Notes: generated from the sequence alone by a model not told the origin. Shown: positions 1-10,053, numbered from the stretch's first letter. The stretch is 64,000 bases of DNA from Dorea sp. D27 (GCF_001185345.1 NZ_KQ236743.1:322372-386371), one strand, 5' to 3'. A program made the numbers and translations.

Positions 1-1
1 G

Positions 2-1819
2 ATCAGTTACGACCAGTTCCTGGAATACGTGGACGATAAAAAGGTGGAAGAAGTCATTATCAGCAGTGACAGAATCACTATAACGATGAACAAAGAGAAA
101 GGTGCGCGTACAGCCAAGCAGTATTATACCGGCGTGGTGAGAGACGATACGCTGGCGGAAAGGCTGGACAAAGCCGGTGTGAAGTTCGGCCAGGAGATTC
201 CGGACACGACATCTGCCGTGATACTGAATGTTCTTCTGACCCTGCTTCCGATAGCGCTCATCGTTGGCATGTTCGTCTGGATGACGAAGCGGATGTCAAA
301 GGGCGGCGGCATGATGGGTGTTGGAAAAAGCAATGCCAAGATGTATGTGGAGAAGGAGACCGGCGTTACGTTCAAAGATGTGGCCGGGCAGGACGAGGCG
401 AAGGAATCCCTGCAGGAAGTGGTGGACTTCCTGCACAATCCGGGCAAATATACACAGATTGGTGCCAAGCTGCCGAAAGGCGCGCTGCTTGTCGGCCCTC
501 CCGGTACAGGAAAGACCCTTCTTGCAAAAGCTGTTGCGGGAGAGGCAAAGGTACCGTTTTTCTCGCTGACAGGCTCTTCCTTTGTGGAAATGTATGTAGG
601 CGTGGGCGCATCAAGGGTGCGTGACCTGTTCAAGCAGGCACAGCAGATGGCGCCGTGTATCATCTTTATCGATGAGATTGACGCCATCGGAAAAAGCCGT
701 GACAACCAGCTCGGAAGCAATGACGAGCGGGAACAGACGTTGAACCAGCTGCTGTCGGAGATGGACGGTTTTGACACGAACAAGGGTCTTGTACTCCTGG
801 CAGCTACCAACCGCCCGGAAATCCTGGACCCGGCGCTCCTGCGGCCAGGACGTTTCGACCGCCGGATTATCGTGGAGAAGCCGGACTTGAAAGGCCGTGT
901 GGATGTACTGAAAGTGCACTCCAAAGATGTAAGAATGGACGAGACCGTTGATCTGGAAGCAATTGCCCTTGCCACATCAGGAGCGGTAGGCTCTGATCTG
1001 GCCAACATGATTAATGAGGCGGCAATCAATGCTGTAAAGAATGGGAGAAACGCGGTGTCACAGGGCGACCTGTTCGAAGCGGTGGAAGTCGTTCTGGTCG
1101 GAAAAGAGAAGAAAGACCGGATTATGAGCGCGGAGGAGCGGAAAATCGTTTCCTATCATGAGGTCGGCCATGCGTTAGTCAGCGCATTGCAGAAAGACGC
1201 GGAACCTGTGCAGAAGATTACGATAGTACCTAGAACGATGGGCGCGCTCGGATATGTAATGCAGACGCCTGAGGAAGAGAAGTTCCTGAACACGAAGAAG
1301 GAGCTTGAGGCAATGCTTGTAGGCATGCTGGCGGGCCGTGCGGCAGAGGAAATCGTATTTGACACGGTGACGACCGGCGCTGCCAACGATATAGAAAAAG
1401 CAACGAACATAGCGAGAGCGATGATAACCCAGTACGGCATGAGCGAGAAGTTCGGACTCATAGGGCTGGAATCAATCCAGAACCGTTATCTGGACGGCAG
1501 AGCTGTAAGCAATTGCGGGGAGGCGACGTCTGCCGAGATAGACAGGGAAGTCATGGGCATGCTCAAGAGTGCATATGCAGAGGCCAAAAGGCTGCTGAGC
1601 GAACACAGAGAGTCGCTGGATAAGATAGCGGCATTCCTGATAGAGAAAGAGACGATTACCGGCAAGGAGTTTATGGAAATCTTCCATGATGTCGAAGGCA
1701 TAGATCCTGAAATTGAGAAAAAGCCGGAAGAGAGGATCACAGTCAGAGAGACAGAGCCGAAAATTGAAGCGAAAGCAGAAGTTAAAGAAACGGCTGAAGC
1801 GAAAGAAGCAGAAGAATGA
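2..1819 (+). CDS. ftsH: ATP-dependent zinc metalloprotease FtsH (5' end cut off by the window)
   Basis: Membrane-anchored AAA+ protease that degrades misfolded membrane proteins and some regulators. The reading frame is open from base 2, so the true start and first transmembrane helix lie upstream; the GTG at 29 is an internal codon. Visible in order: an extracytoplasmic segment, one transmembrane helix (about nt 215-280), the Walker A motif GPPGTGKT (nt 494-517), Walker [12 protein letters not shown], the arginine-finger region, and the zinc site HEVGH at nt 1157-1171 (usual form HEAGH). The C-terminus is a Glu/Lys-rich tail. A strong hairpin terminator follows directly, so it appears to end its transcription unit. 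Confidence 0.97.
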   Translation: MSYDQFLEYVDDKKVEEVIISSDRITITMNKEKGARTAKQYYTGVVRDDTLAERLDKAGVKFGQEIPDTTSAVILNVLLTLLPIALIVGMFVWMTKRMSKGGGMMGVGKSNAKMYVEKETGVTFKDVAGQDEAKESLQEVVDFLHNPGKYTQIGAKLPKGALLVGPPGTGKTLLAKAVAGEAKVPFFSLTGSSFVEMYVGVGASRVRDLFKQAQQMAPCIIFIDEIDAIGKSRDNQLGSNDEREQTLNQLLSEMDGFDTNKGLVLLAATNRPEILDPALLRPGRFDRRIIVEKPDLKGRVDVLKVHSKDVRMDETVDLEAIALATSGAVGSDLANMINEAAINAVKNGRNAVSQGDLFEAVEVVLVGKEKKDRIMSAEERKIVSYHEVGHALVSALQKDAEPVQKITIVPRTMGALGYVMQTPEEEKFLNTKKELEAMLVGMLAGRAAEEIVFDTVTTGAANDIEKATNIARAMITQYGMSEKFGLIGLESIQNRYLDGRAVSNCGEATSAEIDREVMGMLKSAYAEAKRLLSEHRESLDKIAAFLIEKETITGKEFMEIFHDVEGIDPEIEKKPEERITVRETEPKIEAKAEVKETAEAKEAEE

Positions 1820-1825
1820 TGGATA

Positions 1826-1885
1826 GGGGCCATGTCCCTTCCAAAAGGGGCCATACCCCTTTCGGAAGGGTCTGGCCCTTTTTTA
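1826..1885 (+). terminator. Rho-independent terminator after ftsH
   Basis: A long imperfect hairpin has arms starting near 1827 and ending near 1878, followed by a run of T at 1879-1884. The arms contain repeated AGGG/CCCT blocks that can also fold into three smaller hairpins. The composition recalls the GGGGTCAGACCCC palindrome upstream of lon. Confidence 0.8.
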
Positions 1886-1890
1886 AACCA

Positions 1891-1919
1891 TTTAACTTTT
1901 GGCCGGAATATGGTATGAT
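1891..1919 (+). promoter_or_regulatory. Possible promoter of uvrC
   Basis: TTTAAC (1891-1896) and TATGAT (1914-1919) are separated by 17 bases just downstream of the ftsH terminator. The -35 box is weak, so this is a tentative sigma-A-type call. Confidence 0.35.
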
Positions 1920-2006
1920 AATGTAGATTTGGAGCAGAGCCAAAGTGTAATACGGCACGGCTTCTGAATCGTGGACAAGACTGACAGGTAAGGAGACGGC
2001 AGACAG

Positions 2007-3845
2007 ATGTTTGATATACAGGAAGAACTGAAAAAACTGCCCGGTAAGCCGGGTGTCTACATCATGCACGATGAAAAAGATGATATTATCTATGTGGGCA
2101 AGGCTATCAGCCTGAAAAACAGGGTACGGCAATATTTTCAGAGCAGCCGCAACAAGGGTATCAAGATAGAGCAGATGGTGACCCATATAGCCAGATTTGA
2201 ATATATTGTGACAGATTCGGAACTGGAAGCACTTGTACTTGAGTGTAATCTGATCAAAGAACACCGCCCGAAATATAATACGATGCTTATGGATGACAAG
2301 AGCTATCCATTTATTAAGGTTACGGTGGATGAACCGTTTCCAAGGATAATGCTGGCCAGAAAGATGGTGAAGGACAAGGCGAAATATTTTGGCCCTTATA
2401 CGAGTGCAGGAGCCGTAAAGGATACGATTGAACTTATCAGGAAGCTCTATAATATCCGCAGCTGCAGCCGGAAGCTTCCACAGGATGTGGGCAGGGAACG
2501 CCCGTGCCTGAACTATCACATCCACCAGTGCAAAGCGCCGTGCCAGGGCTACATATCCCAGGAAGAATACCGCAGATCGATAGACGAAGTTATCCGCTTT
2601 CTGAACGGCAATTATGACCTGATTCTGAAAGAACTGGAGGAGAAGATGCAGAGTGCGTCCGAGGCTATGGAGTTTGAGAAAGCTATCGAGTACCGGGAAC
2701 TTCTGAACAGCGTCCACAAGATAGCCCAGAAGCAGAAGATAACTGACACTGCAGGAGACGACCGTGATATTCTGGCGGTTGCCACCGAGGAGGAAGATGC
2801 GGTCGTACAGGTATTCTTTATCCGTGGGGGCAGGCTGATTGGCCGGGACCATTTCTATCTGAGGATTACAAAAGGCGAGAAAGAATCGGAGATCCTGTCC
2901 AGTTTTATCAAACAGTTTTATGCCGGGACACCGTATATCCCGCCACAGCTTATGCTTCAGGAGGAGATAGAGGACGAGGAGGTCGTGGAAGAGTGGCTGA
3001 CAAGGAGAAGGGGGCATAAAGTCCATCTGCGTGTGCCAAAGAAAGGCACGAAGGAAAAGCTCGTGGAGCTGGCTCAGAAGAATGCGGCTCTTGTACTGAA
3101 CACGGACAAAGAACGTCTGAAACGGGAGGAAGGGCGTACCATAGGTGCGGTTAAAGAACTGGAAAAGCTGCTTGGACTGAAGGGCATTGTCCGCATGGAA
3201 GCATACGATATATCCAATACAAACGGATTTGCATCCGTCGGATCTATGATCGTCTATGAAAAGGGGAAGCCAAAACGAAATGACTACCGCAAGTTCAAGA
3301 TAAAAGGCGTGCAGGGCGCGGACGACTATGCCAGCATGGAAGAAGTGCTTACGCGCAGGTTCGTGCATGGCATGAAAGAGATGGAAGAAGGTAAAGAGAT
3401 GGGGAGCTTTACTGCGTTTCCAGATCTGATTCTCATGGATGGAGGGAAAGGTCAGGTAAATATAGCACTGCAGGTGATGGACAGGCTGCGGCTCAATATA
3501 CCAGTGTGTGGGATGGTGAAGGATGATAACCACCGGACAAGAGGGCTGTATTATCAGAATATTGAGATACCGATAGAAAGGGATTCAGAAGGATTTAAGC
3601 TTATCACGCGGATTCAGGACGAGGCCCACCGGTTTGCAATCACATTCCACAGAAAGTTGAGAAGCCAGGGACAGGTACATTCGATTCTGGATGACATACC
3701 TGGTGTAGGTCCCGCGAGGAGAAAAGACCTGATGAGCCATTTCTCCAATCTGGATGCTATTAAAAATGCTACAGTTGAAGAGCTGGGCAGGCTGCCTTCC
3801 ATGAATGAAAAATCAGCCCGTGACGTGTACAATTTTTTTCACTGA
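2007..3845 (+). CDS. uvrC: Excinuclease ABC subunit C (UvrC)
   Basis: Nuclease subunit of nucleotide excision repair; it makes both incisions around a UvrA/UvrB-marked lesion. At 612 aa it is the usual length. The N-terminal GIY-YIG nuclease domain covers about residues 12-95 (GVYI and YVGKA visible). Four cysteines follow in the region around residues 153-180, fitting the iron-sulfur cluster region of the family. Then come a UVR domain (about 203-238), the RNase H-like second nuclease domain, and C-terminal helix-hairpin-helix motifs (IPGVGPARR). The ATG at 2007 follows AGGAG at 1991 with slightly long spacing. hprK follows after 52 bases. Confidence 0.97.
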   Translation: MFDIQEELKKLPGKPGVYIMHDEKDDIIYVGKAISLKNRVRQYFQSSRNKGIKIEQMVTHIARFEYIVTDSELEALVLECNLIKEHRPKYNTMLMDDKSYPFIKVTVDEPFPRIMLARKMVKDKAKYFGPYTSAGAVKDTIELIRKLYNIRSCSRKLPQDVGRERPCLNYHIHQCKAPCQGYISQEEYRRSIDEVIRFLNGNYDLILKELEEKMQSASEAMEFEKAIEYRELLNSVHKIAQKQKITDTAGDDRDILAVATEEEDAVVQVFFIRGGRLIGRDHFYLRITKGEKESEILSSFIKQFYAGTPYIPPQLMLQEEIEDEEVVEEWLTRRRGHKVHLRVPKKGTKEKLVELAQKNAALVLNTDKERLKREEGRTIGAVKELEKLLGLKGIVRMEAYDISNTNGFASVGSMIVYEKGKPKRNDYRKFKIKGVQGADDYASMEEVLTRRFVHGMKEMEEGKEMGSFTAFPDLILMDGGKGQVNIALQVMDRLRLNIPVCGMVKDDNHRTRGLYYQNIEIPIERDSEGFKLITRIQDEAHRFAITFHRKLRSQGQVHSILDDIPGVGPARRKDLMSHFSNLDAIKNATVEELGRLPSMNEKSARDVYNFFH

Positions 3846-3847
3846 TA

Positions 3848-3856
3848 TGATATAAT
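3848..3856 (+). promoter_or_regulatory. Possible extended -10 promoter for hprK
   Basis: TGATATAAT is an exact extended -10 box about 40 bases before the hprK start. No good -35 box is visible. It could give hprK-glcK expression independent of uvrC. Confidence 0.4.
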
Positions 3857-3897
3857 AGTTGCAAAGAAGGAAGACTGAGAAGGAAAAGGAGACTGCC

Positions 3898-4824
3898 ATG
3901 GGGAATAAAGTAAAGATGAAGAAAATTGTCGAAAAGATGAATCTCCGGAATCTGACGCCGGATGTCGATTTGACAGAACGGGAAGTGGAGGTTCCGGACA
4001 TTAACCGTCCCGCGCTTCAGCTGACCGGATTTTTTGAACACTTTGACTCTGACCGTGTCCAGATAATCGGGTATGTGGAATATACATTTCTTGAGACGCT
4101 GGATGCGAAGACGAAGGAACATATCTATGACACGCTGCTGTCCTACCAGATACCCGGCATCATCTTCAGCCGCGACCTCGTACCGGAGCCAATGCTTCTG
4201 GACAAGGCCAATGCCGCCCAGATTCCGATATTTTCAACAGAGAAGAAGACGTCTGAATTTACGGCGGAAATCATCCGCTGGCTGAATGTGGAGCTGGCTC
4301 CGTGTATTTCCATCCATGGCGTCCTGGTGGATGTGTACGGCGTAGGCGTGCTGATTATGGGAGAGAGCGGCATCGGCAAGAGCGAGTCCGCACTGGAACT
4401 CATCAAGAGAGGGCACCGTCTCGTCAGCGATGACGTGGTGGAAATCCATAAGGTCAGCGATGAGACGCTCGTGGGGACGGCTCCGGATATCACACGCCAT
4501 TTTATCGAACTGAGAGGGATTGGCATTGTGGATGTAAAGACACTGTTCGGTGTCCAGAGCGTCCGTGAAACCCAGAATATCGATCTTGTCATTACGCTAG
4601 AGGACTGGAACAAAGAAAAGGAATATGACCGCCTAGGCATGGAAGAGGAATATACTGAATTTCTCGGAAACAAAGTCGTATGCCATCAGCTACCTATCCG
4701 TCCTGGACGTAATCTTGCCATCATCGTCGAGACTGCGGCCATCAACCACAGGCAGAAGAAGATGGGCTATAACGCGGCTCAGGAGCTTTACAAGCGCGTA
4801 CAGCAGAATCTTACGAAGAAATAG
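3898..4824 (+). CDS. hprK: HPr kinase/phosphorylase
   Basis: Bifunctional enzyme that phosphorylates and dephosphorylates Ser46 of HPr, the central switch of carbon catabolite repression in Firmicutes. The Walker A motif GESGIGKS lies at residues 155-162 and the family signature IGIVDVKTLFG is present in the C-terminal catalytic domain. I chose the ATG at 3898 (308 aa) because AAAGGAG sits 6 bases upstream. A longer TTG start at 3859 would add 13 lysine- and arginine-rich residues not expected in the family. It is followed 15 bases later by a ROK sugar kinase, a sensible partner for glucose signalling. Confidence 0.96.
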   Translation: MGNKVKMKKIVEKMNLRNLTPDVDLTEREVEVPDINRPALQLTGFFEHFDSDRVQIIGYVEYTFLETLDAKTKEHIYDTLLSYQIPGIIFSRDLVPEPMLLDKANAAQIPIFSTEKKTSEFTAEIIRWLNVELAPCISIHGVLVDVYGVGVLIMGESGIGKSESALELIKRGHRLVSDDVVEIHKVSDETLVGTAPDITRHFIELRGIGIVDVKTLFGVQSVRETQNIDLVITLEDWNKEKEYDRLGMEEEYTEFLGNKVVCHQLPIRPGRNLAIIVETAAINHRQKKMGYNAAQELYKRVQQNLTKK

Positions 4825-4839
4825 GAGGGGTAATAAAGG

Positions 4840-5772
4840 ATGCAGTATTGTTTTGGAGTAGATATCGGAGGCACGACTGTCAAGATGGGCCTTTTCAGAA
4901 CAGAAGGCACGCTCGTGGATAAGTGGGAAATCAAAACCCGTACAGAAAACAGCGGAGAGGCTATCCTTTCTGATGTTGCCGCATCTTTGAAGGCGAAACT
5001 GGAGGAAAAGGAGATTGGACATCTGCAGGTTGCAGGAATCGGCATCGGAATACCTGCACCGGTGGATGACTTCGGTATCGTCAGGAATACAGCAAATCTT
5101 GGATGGGGCTATAAAGAAGTAAAGCGTGAGATGGGAGAGCTTACCGGCCTGAAGGTTAAGGCGGGAAATGACGCAAATGTAGCAGCACTCGGTGAGATGT
5201 GGCTTGGAGCCGGTAAGGGCCAGAAAAATATGATTATGGTTACGCTCGGCACGGGTGTGGGCGGCGGCGTCATCGTAAACGGGAGCCCGATTGTAGGAGA
5301 GCACGGAGCCGGCGGCGAGATAGGCCATATATGCGTGAATTATGAAGAGGATGATAAGTGCGGCTGTGGCAGCAGAGGATGTCTGGAACAGTACACATCC
5401 GCCACTGGAATCACAAGGCTGGCAAGACGCAGGCTGGCGGAGCAGAGTGGCAGTACGATGCTGAAGATGGAAAACCTGAGTGCGAAATCGGTCTTTGACG
5501 CATTGAAGGAAGGGGATAAGGTGGCGGAAGAAATCGTGGAAGAGTTCGGCACTTATCTCGGTCACGCGATGGCGAACCTGGCGGCAATCACTGACCCGGC
5601 AGTAATCGTTATCGGAGGCGGCGTATCCAAGGCCGGTGATATCCTGCTGGAATATGTGGAGAAGCATTTTAAGGAACGGGCGTTTTTTTCAAATAAGGAA
5701 ACGAAGTTCGTCCTTGCGGAACTTGGCAATGACGCAGGAATCTGCGGGGCAGCAAAGCTGATAATCGGATAA
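4840..5772 (+). CDS. glcK: ROK-family glucokinase
   Basis: Cytoplasmic sugar kinase, most likely ATP:glucose. The N-terminal phosphate-binding motif DIGGTTVKMG, the GNDANVAALGE block, the glycine-rich LGTGVGGG and the ROK zinc motif CGCGSRGCLEQ are all visible. At 310 aa it matches ROK glucokinases and has no N-terminal helix-turn-helix, so it is a kinase and not a ROK repressor. AGGAGG is well placed before the ATG. It is the last gene of the uvrC/hprK run and is followed by a terminator. Glucose specificity is inferred from family similarity; N-acetylmannosamine or fructose kinases share the fold. Confidence 0.88.
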   Translation: MQYCFGVDIGGTTVKMGLFRTEGTLVDKWEIKTRTENSGEAILSDVAASLKAKLEEKEIGHLQVAGIGIGIPAPVDDFGIVRNTANLGWGYKEVKREMGELTGLKVKAGNDANVAALGEMWLGAGKGQKNMIMVTLGTGVGGGVIVNGSPIVGEHGAGGEIGHICVNYEEDDKCGCGSRGCLEQYTSATGITRLARRRLAEQSGSTMLKMENLSAKSVFDALKEGDKVAEEIVEEFGTYLGHAMANLAAITDPAVIVIGGGVSKAGDILLEYVEKHFKERAFFSNKETKFVLAELGNDAGICGAAKLIIG

Positions 5773-5823
5773 GGCCCATTTTATTAATAAGAATTAATGT
5801 AGAGAAATAAATATTTAGTTTTC

Positions 5824-5855
5824 CTGCCAGTAGTATTGTCTACTGGCAGTTTTTC
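5824..5855 (+). terminator. Rho-independent terminator after glcK
   Basis: A perfect 10-bp stem (5824-5833 with 5840-5849) and 6-base loop are followed by TTTTTC. Confidence 0.9.
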
Positions 5856-5929
5856 TGCTCTTATTTTTTTCTCAGAGAGAATTCTAATTCAGAGATTCCT
5901 TGGCTGCCGGAAATTTTGCTTTCCAGACA

Positions 5930-5997
5930 TAAAAATATGCTCCGCCTTGAAATAAACAGTATTATTCATTTACTGTCTTATTTCAAGGAGAGCATAT
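5930..5997 (-). terminator. Long hairpin terminator of the penicillin-binding protein gene
   Basis: Arms 5935-5961 and 5971-5997 pair over 27 positions with very few mismatches around a 9-base loop. On the reverse strand the stem is followed by a T run (the A run at about 5930-5934). It lies just after the reverse-strand gene that ends at 6020. Confidence 0.85.
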
Positions 5998-6019
5998 CAA
6001 ATCAGTCATTTTTATTAGT

Positions 6020-8614
6020 TTAAGGGGTCACAGGAGGGGTGGTGCCGCCTCCGTCCCCCCCTCCGTCACCGCCACCGCCACCGGCAGGAGGAGTAGTCCC
6101 TCCATCGCCGCCACCGGCAGGAGGAGTAGTCCCTCCATCGCCGCCACCGGCAGGGGGAGTAGTCCCTCCATCGCCGCCACCGGCCGGAGGCGTCGGAGTG
6201 TTGTTCCCCCCGTTCGGATCTGTCGGAGTCGTGTTCGTATCCGGATTATCGGTTGTGTTCTCGTCGTCTTCCCCGTCATCCTTTGGTTCACTCGTATCTA
6301 CATGGCCTGGACAGGACTCTGTCGGAGCCGTATCCTTCGCAAAATATTCAGTTATGCTCGGGCAGCCTGGCGCTGCAAGCTTTCCGGTCCTGGTACATAC
6401 CGTTTTCTTCTCGATAGAATTCGGCATTTCAAAATCTTTGTATTCCAGATTCTCATGAATCCTGCTCATGATTCCGCGCCATATGCGGAAACGGAAGTTC
6501 AAGTCATAGCCGTTTACCTTGTTGTCGTCGTATCCGCCCCATACCGCACATGTGTAATATGGAGTAAAGCCGCAGAACCAGAGGTCTTTGTTCGAGTCTG
6601 TCGTACCTGTCTTACCGGCTACCGGCATGTTGCTAAGCCGGCAGGCTGTACCGGTACCACTCTCCACCACCGTCTCCATCGCGCTCGTAAGAAGGGCGGC
6701 CGTACTGTCCTTGATGGCAGTATGTGATTCTCCCGCACCTTCCAGCAGCACATTGCCGTCATGGTCAAGAATCTTCGTATATAGAGTCGGAGTGTTGTAT
6801 ACCCCGCCATTAGCAATTGCTGCGTAAGCAGCACAGAGCTGGTAGTTGTATACGCCATTGCTCAGTCCTCCGAGAACGAGCGTATCGTATACATCGTTCT
6901 GCGGATCCAGCGACGTGATGCCAAACTTCTCTTTACAGTAGTCATATCCCAGCTTCGGAGTCACCGCCTCAATCGTCTTGACCGCACATACATTGACCGA
7001 CCATTGGATTGCCTCGCGCATCGTGATATCTCCGCGGTGCGTTGCACTTGCATTTTTAAGAGGCGTACCATCACGGTACGAATAGGGTTCGTCTTTTATA
7101 ATCGTAGCCAGTGTCTGTCCGGCTGAATCGAGTGCCGGCGCGTAACCTGCCAGTATCTTGAAGGTTGATCCGGGCTGCCTCGGAGAACCGGTATATGCAC
7201 GGTTCAGGCTCCGGCTCGTCGTCTTGGCACCGCGTCCGCCGACCATGGCCTTGATCTGGCCCGTGTACTGGTCCATGACAGTGACAGATGCCTGGGGCTG
7301 GGGAGAGATGTTGATATATTCATCATAAGCATCGCCCTCCTGGGCAATCGTCGCTTTCCATTCCTCAACCATAGCCCGCGCTTCGTCTTCACTCGAGTAG
7401 AGAAGCCCCTGCTCTTTGCCGTACGTCTCTTTTACATACTGTTTAATATTCCCGGAGCTGTAGTTTTCAACGGTTCCGTCTGCACGGGTAACGGTCAAAG
7501 CGTAGTCAAGCCCATATTCCTTTAATCCCGGGTAATTGGAGTCGTCATTCATCTCCTCGTCACAGATTTGCTGCATGGCAAGGTTCTGCGTGGAGTATAT
7601 GCTAAGGCCTCCGCTGTATACGGCGTTGTATGCCTGCGTCTCTGTATAGCCGAGCTGGTCAATGAGATCCTGTGTTACCTGTTCGGCGAGCGCGTCGACA
7701 AAATAGCTGTAAGGCGTATCGTCCGTCTCAGAGTTGTTGACTGTCTGGATGCGGGAATATACATCATCCGCTTTTGCCTCATCATACGCTGCCTGGTCGA
7801 TATAGCCCTGGTCGAGCATATTCTTTAATACTTTATCCCGGCGCTTTGCGTTGAGTTCCGGGTTCGTAATCGGGTTATAGTCCGATGGATTCTGTGTAAT
7901 ACCTGCGATTACCGCGCTTTCGGACAGAGTAAGTTCGGATACGTCCTTATTGAAATACCTTTTTGCCGCTGATTGTACACCAAGACAGTTCTGTCCGAGG
8001 TTGATCGTGTTCATATAGCTTTCCAGAATCGTATCCTTATCCATCTGCTTTTCGATGGCGACGGCCAGGTACTGCTCCTGGACTTTACGCTCCAGCTTAT
8101 CCAAGAATGTCTTTTCTTCCGTAAAGTTAGGGAATACATTATTTTTAATCAGCTGCTGTGTAATGGTGCTGGCACCTTCCGAGAAGCTGCCGCTCGTCAG
8201 GCCTACTACGGCGGCTCTGGCGATACCCTGAAGGTCGATTCCGTTGTGATCGTAGAAACGCTCGTCCTCTATCGCGACGAACGCATGCTGGAGATCCTTC
8301 GGCACTTCGTCTATCTTCTTATATATACGGTTGGAACCCGAAGCGACAAAACGTTCTATCTCAGTCTTGTTATCATCGGCGTATACCATTGTGGTAAAGC
8401 CTTTTGGCTGTACATCAGCCGGGGATACGTCCGGGGTGTTGTCTAATATCTTCTTTAAAAACAGTCCGCCGCCGATGGCGCCGACGACCGCTACAACAAG
8501 CAGGCAGAGCAGAAATGCTTTAAAAAGTCTTACACCAACTCTTTTACCCTGCATGGTTGATTTGGACGTTATTTTCTTTTGCTTCTGCGAAGCTTTCTTT
8601 TTACCATAATTCAT
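6020..8614 (-). CDS. Class A penicillin-binding protein (PBP1a-type transglycosylase/transpeptidase)
   Basis: Bifunctional peptidoglycan synthase of 864 aa. It has a basic cytoplasmic N-terminus, one transmembrane helix (about 30-52), a GT51 glycosyltransferase domain (EDERFYDHNG and STITQQL visible), and a transpeptidase domain with the catalytic GSTFK serine near residue 485, an SVN motif and KTGTT near residue 665. The last 80 or so residues are a Gly/Pro/Thr/Asp low-complexity tail containing three exact copies of an 11-residue unit, probably an extended wall-spanning segment. AGGAGG sits 8 bases before the ATG. It is transcribed alone, divergently from yigZ. Confidence 0.96.
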   Translation of the reverse strand: MNYGKKKASQKQKKITSKSTMQGKRVGVRLFKAFLLCLLVVAVVGAIGGGLFLKKILDNTPDVSPADVQPKGFTTMVYADDNKTEIERFVASGSNRIYKKIDEVPKDLQHAFVAIEDERFYDHNGIDLQGIARAAVVGLTSGSFSEGASTITQQLIKNNVFPNFTEEKTFLDKLERKVQEQYLAVAIEKQMDKDTILESYMNTINLGQNCLGVQSAAKRYFNKDVSELTLSESAVIAGITQNPSDYNPITNPELNAKRRDKVLKNMLDQGYIDQAAYDEAKADDVYSRIQTVNNSETDDTPYSYFVDALAEQVTQDLIDQLGYTETQAYNAVYSGGLSIYSTQNLAMQQICDEEMNDDSNYPGLKEYGLDYALTVTRADGTVENYSSGNIKQYVKETYGKEQGLLYSSEDEARAMVEEWKATIAQEGDAYDEYINISPQPQASVTVMDQYTGQIKAMVGGRGAKTTSRSLNRAYTGSPRQPGSTFKILAGYAPALDSAGQTLATIIKDEPYSYRDGTPLKNASATHRGDITMREAIQWSVNVCAVKTIEAVTPKLGYDYCKEKFGITSLDPQNDVYDTLVLGGLSNGVYNYQLCAAYAAIANGGVYNTPTLYTKILDHDGNVLLEGAGESHTAIKDSTAALLTSAMETVVESGTGTACRLSNMPVAGKTGTTDSNKDLWFCGFTPYYTCAVWGGYDDNKVNGYDLNFRFRIWRGIMSRIHENLEYKDFEMPNSIEKKTVCTRTGKLAAPGCPSITEYFAKDTAPTESCPGHVDTSEPKDDGEDDENTTDNPDTNTTPTDPNGGNNTPTPPAGGGDGGTTPPAGGGDGGTTPPAGGGDGGTTPPAGGGGGDGGGDGGGTTPPVTP
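6081..6179 (-). repeat. Three 33-bp tandem repeats encoding a Pro/Gly-rich tail
   Basis: Units at 6081-6113, 6114-6146 and 6147-6179 are identical apart from one base in the third. They keep frame and encode PPAGGGDGGTT-type units in the PBP tail. Such repeats can gain or lose copies by slippage. Confidence 0.95.
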
Positions 8615-8641
8615 GAGTGTCTGCCTCCTTCATACCAAGTC

Positions 8642-8647
8642 ATTATA
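8642..8647 (-). promoter_or_regulatory. -10 box of the penicillin-binding protein promoter
   Basis: A perfect TATAAT on the reverse strand lies about 28 bases before the PBP start codon. The -35 region is AT-rich but not consensus. Confidence 0.5.
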
Positions 8648-8768
8648 GCAAATATAGGAATTGAAATAAAGAAAAAAATGAAAACTTCATATTTCAGTAG
8701 GAAAAACTTAAGAAATTCGCTATAGTATTAGTTGAACCAGTATGTAATATGAAAGAAAGGTGCAAATT

Positions 8769-9442
8769 ATGACGACAGAGTATAAGACAGTGTATGAAGG
8801 CGGGGAAGGGGAAATCGTGGAGAAGAAATCCAGGTTTATTGCAGCAGTCAGGCCTGTCTCTGCGGAAGAAGAGGCTCTGGCCTTTATAGAATCCGTGAGA
8901 AAAAAAACTGGAATGCCACCCATAACTGTTTTGCATATGTGATTGGAGAGCGTTCAGAGCTGGCCCGCTGCAGCGATGACGGAGAGCCGAACGGAACGGC
9001 CGGCAAACCGATGCTCGATGTACTGCAAGGAGAAGAGCTCCGCAACACTGCCGTAGTAGTTACACGCTATTTCGGAGGTACGCTTCTTGGAACCGGAGGG
9101 CTGGTCCGCGCATACGCTCAGGCAGTGAAGGCAGGCCTGGCTTCTTCTGTAATTATAACCAAAATCCGTGGGGTTAAACTTCGTATCGGTACAGATTATA
9201 CCGGTCTCGGTAAAATTCAGTACATTCTCGGCCAGAAAGGGCTTAGGATTCTCGACTCCGAATATGCGGACAACGTGAAACTGGAAGTGCTTGTGCCGGA
9301 GAATGCAGTTGAAGCGGTACGCTCTGACATCACGGAAGGAACAAACGGACAAGCGTCCATGGAAGAAGGAGAAAGGTGCTGGTTTGCGCAGATAGACGGC
9401 CAGCCTGTGGTACTGGAAGAATTCACAGACCGAGACAAGTAA
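8769..9442 (+). pseudogene. yigZ: YigZ/IMPACT-family protein, interrupted by a frameshift in an A8 run
   Basis: The family is a conserved two-domain protein related to eukaryotic IMPACT; its bacterial role is poorly defined. Frame 1 starts at the ATG at 8769 (AAAGG 8 bases upstream) and encodes the family N-terminus (EIVEKKSRFIA). At eight consecutive A residues (8900-8907) the frame is lost and ends at a TGA near 8941. The remaining protein continues in the -1 frame: WNATHNCFAYVIGE, then RCSDDGEPNGTAGKPML, YFGGTLLGTGGLVRAY and the C-terminal domain to 9442. Only one base is needed to restore a full protein. This could be a true mutation, a homopolymer sequencing error, or slippage at A_AAA_AAA. 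Confidence 0.85.
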
Positions 9443-9464
9443 AGCAGGCAGCCGATGTGGAAAG

Positions 9465-9506
9465 CAAAAAAACGGCACAGCCGAAGCTGTGCCGTTCCGT
9501 TGTTTT
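9465..9506. terminator. Bidirectional terminator between yigZ and hpf
   Basis: An 11-bp perfect stem (9471-9481 with 9486-9496) closes a CGAA tetraloop. An A run lies on the left and a T-rich tract on the right, so it can serve both converging genes. Confidence 0.85.
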
Positions 9507-9516
9507 ATTCTGCACT

Positions 9517-10053
9517 TTATTGGAACTCAGGCTCTATAAGGCCGAAGGTTCCGTTTTTCCTTCTGTATACTACATTTACTTCATCTGTCTCCGCATTGCA
9601 GAAGACAAAGAAGTCATGTCCAAGTAAATCCATCTGTATGCATGCATCCTCCGGATACATAGGTTTGATGCCAAAGCGTTTGGTACGAACGATTCTTACC
9701 TCATCATCATCTTCGGTGGTATATTCGCTTTCGAAAAATTCCTGGCGGAAGTTGCCGCCTTCCTGGTGTCTTGCAACCAGTTTATTCTTATATTTGCGAA
9801 GCTGGCGTTCGATTACCTCCTCTACCAGGTCAATAGAGACATACATGTCATTGCTTACCTGTTCAGAACGGATGATATTTCCTTTCACAGGGATAGTTAC
9901 CTCAATCTTCTGACGTTCTTTTTCGACACTTAAGGTAACGATAATTTCCGTATCGGAAGTAAAATACTTCTCTAATTTCCCCAATTTGTGCTCTACGGTT
10001 TCCCTTAAGCCAGGTGTTACATCGATGTTCTTTCCGCTAATAATAAACTTCAT
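9517..10053 (-). CDS. hpf: Ribosome hibernation promoting factor, long form
   Basis: Binds the small ribosomal subunit and pairs ribosomes into inactive 100S dimers during slow growth. The N-terminal S30AE domain (about residues 1-100, beginning MKFIISGKNIDVT) binds the ribosome. A charged linker leads to the C-terminal dimerization domain (about 120-178, FGIKPMYPEDACIQMDLLGHDFFVF), which marks the long form found in Firmicutes. I chose the ATG at 10053 (178 aa), which has AGGAG 9 bases upstream, over an in-frame TTG at 10062. It stands alone between yigZ and the PsiE-like gene. Confidence 0.94.
   Translation of the reverse strand: MKFIISGKNIDVTPGLRETVEHKLGKLEKYFTSDTEIIVTLSVEKERQKIEVTIPVKGNIIRSEQVSNDMYVSIDLVEEVIERQLRKYKNKLVARHQEGGNFRQEFFESEYTTEDDDEVRIVRTKRFGIKPMYPEDACIQMDLLGHDFFVFCNAETDEVNVVYRRKNGTFGLIEPEFQ

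Noticed and set aside
1782-3533. A long open frame (583 codons) on the reverse strand across uvrC
   Set aside because: It is antisense to uvrC, which has clear family motifs throughout. The reverse product shows no recognisable domain and no good ribosome site.
6081-6179. Regular repeats that might suggest a CRISPR array
   Set aside because: The units are contiguous with no unique spacers and keep the protein frame, so they are coding tandem repeats.
6039-6458. A proline-rich forward reading frame opposite the PBP tail
   Set aside because: It is produced by the antisense of the Gly/Pro repeat region and has no ribosome site.
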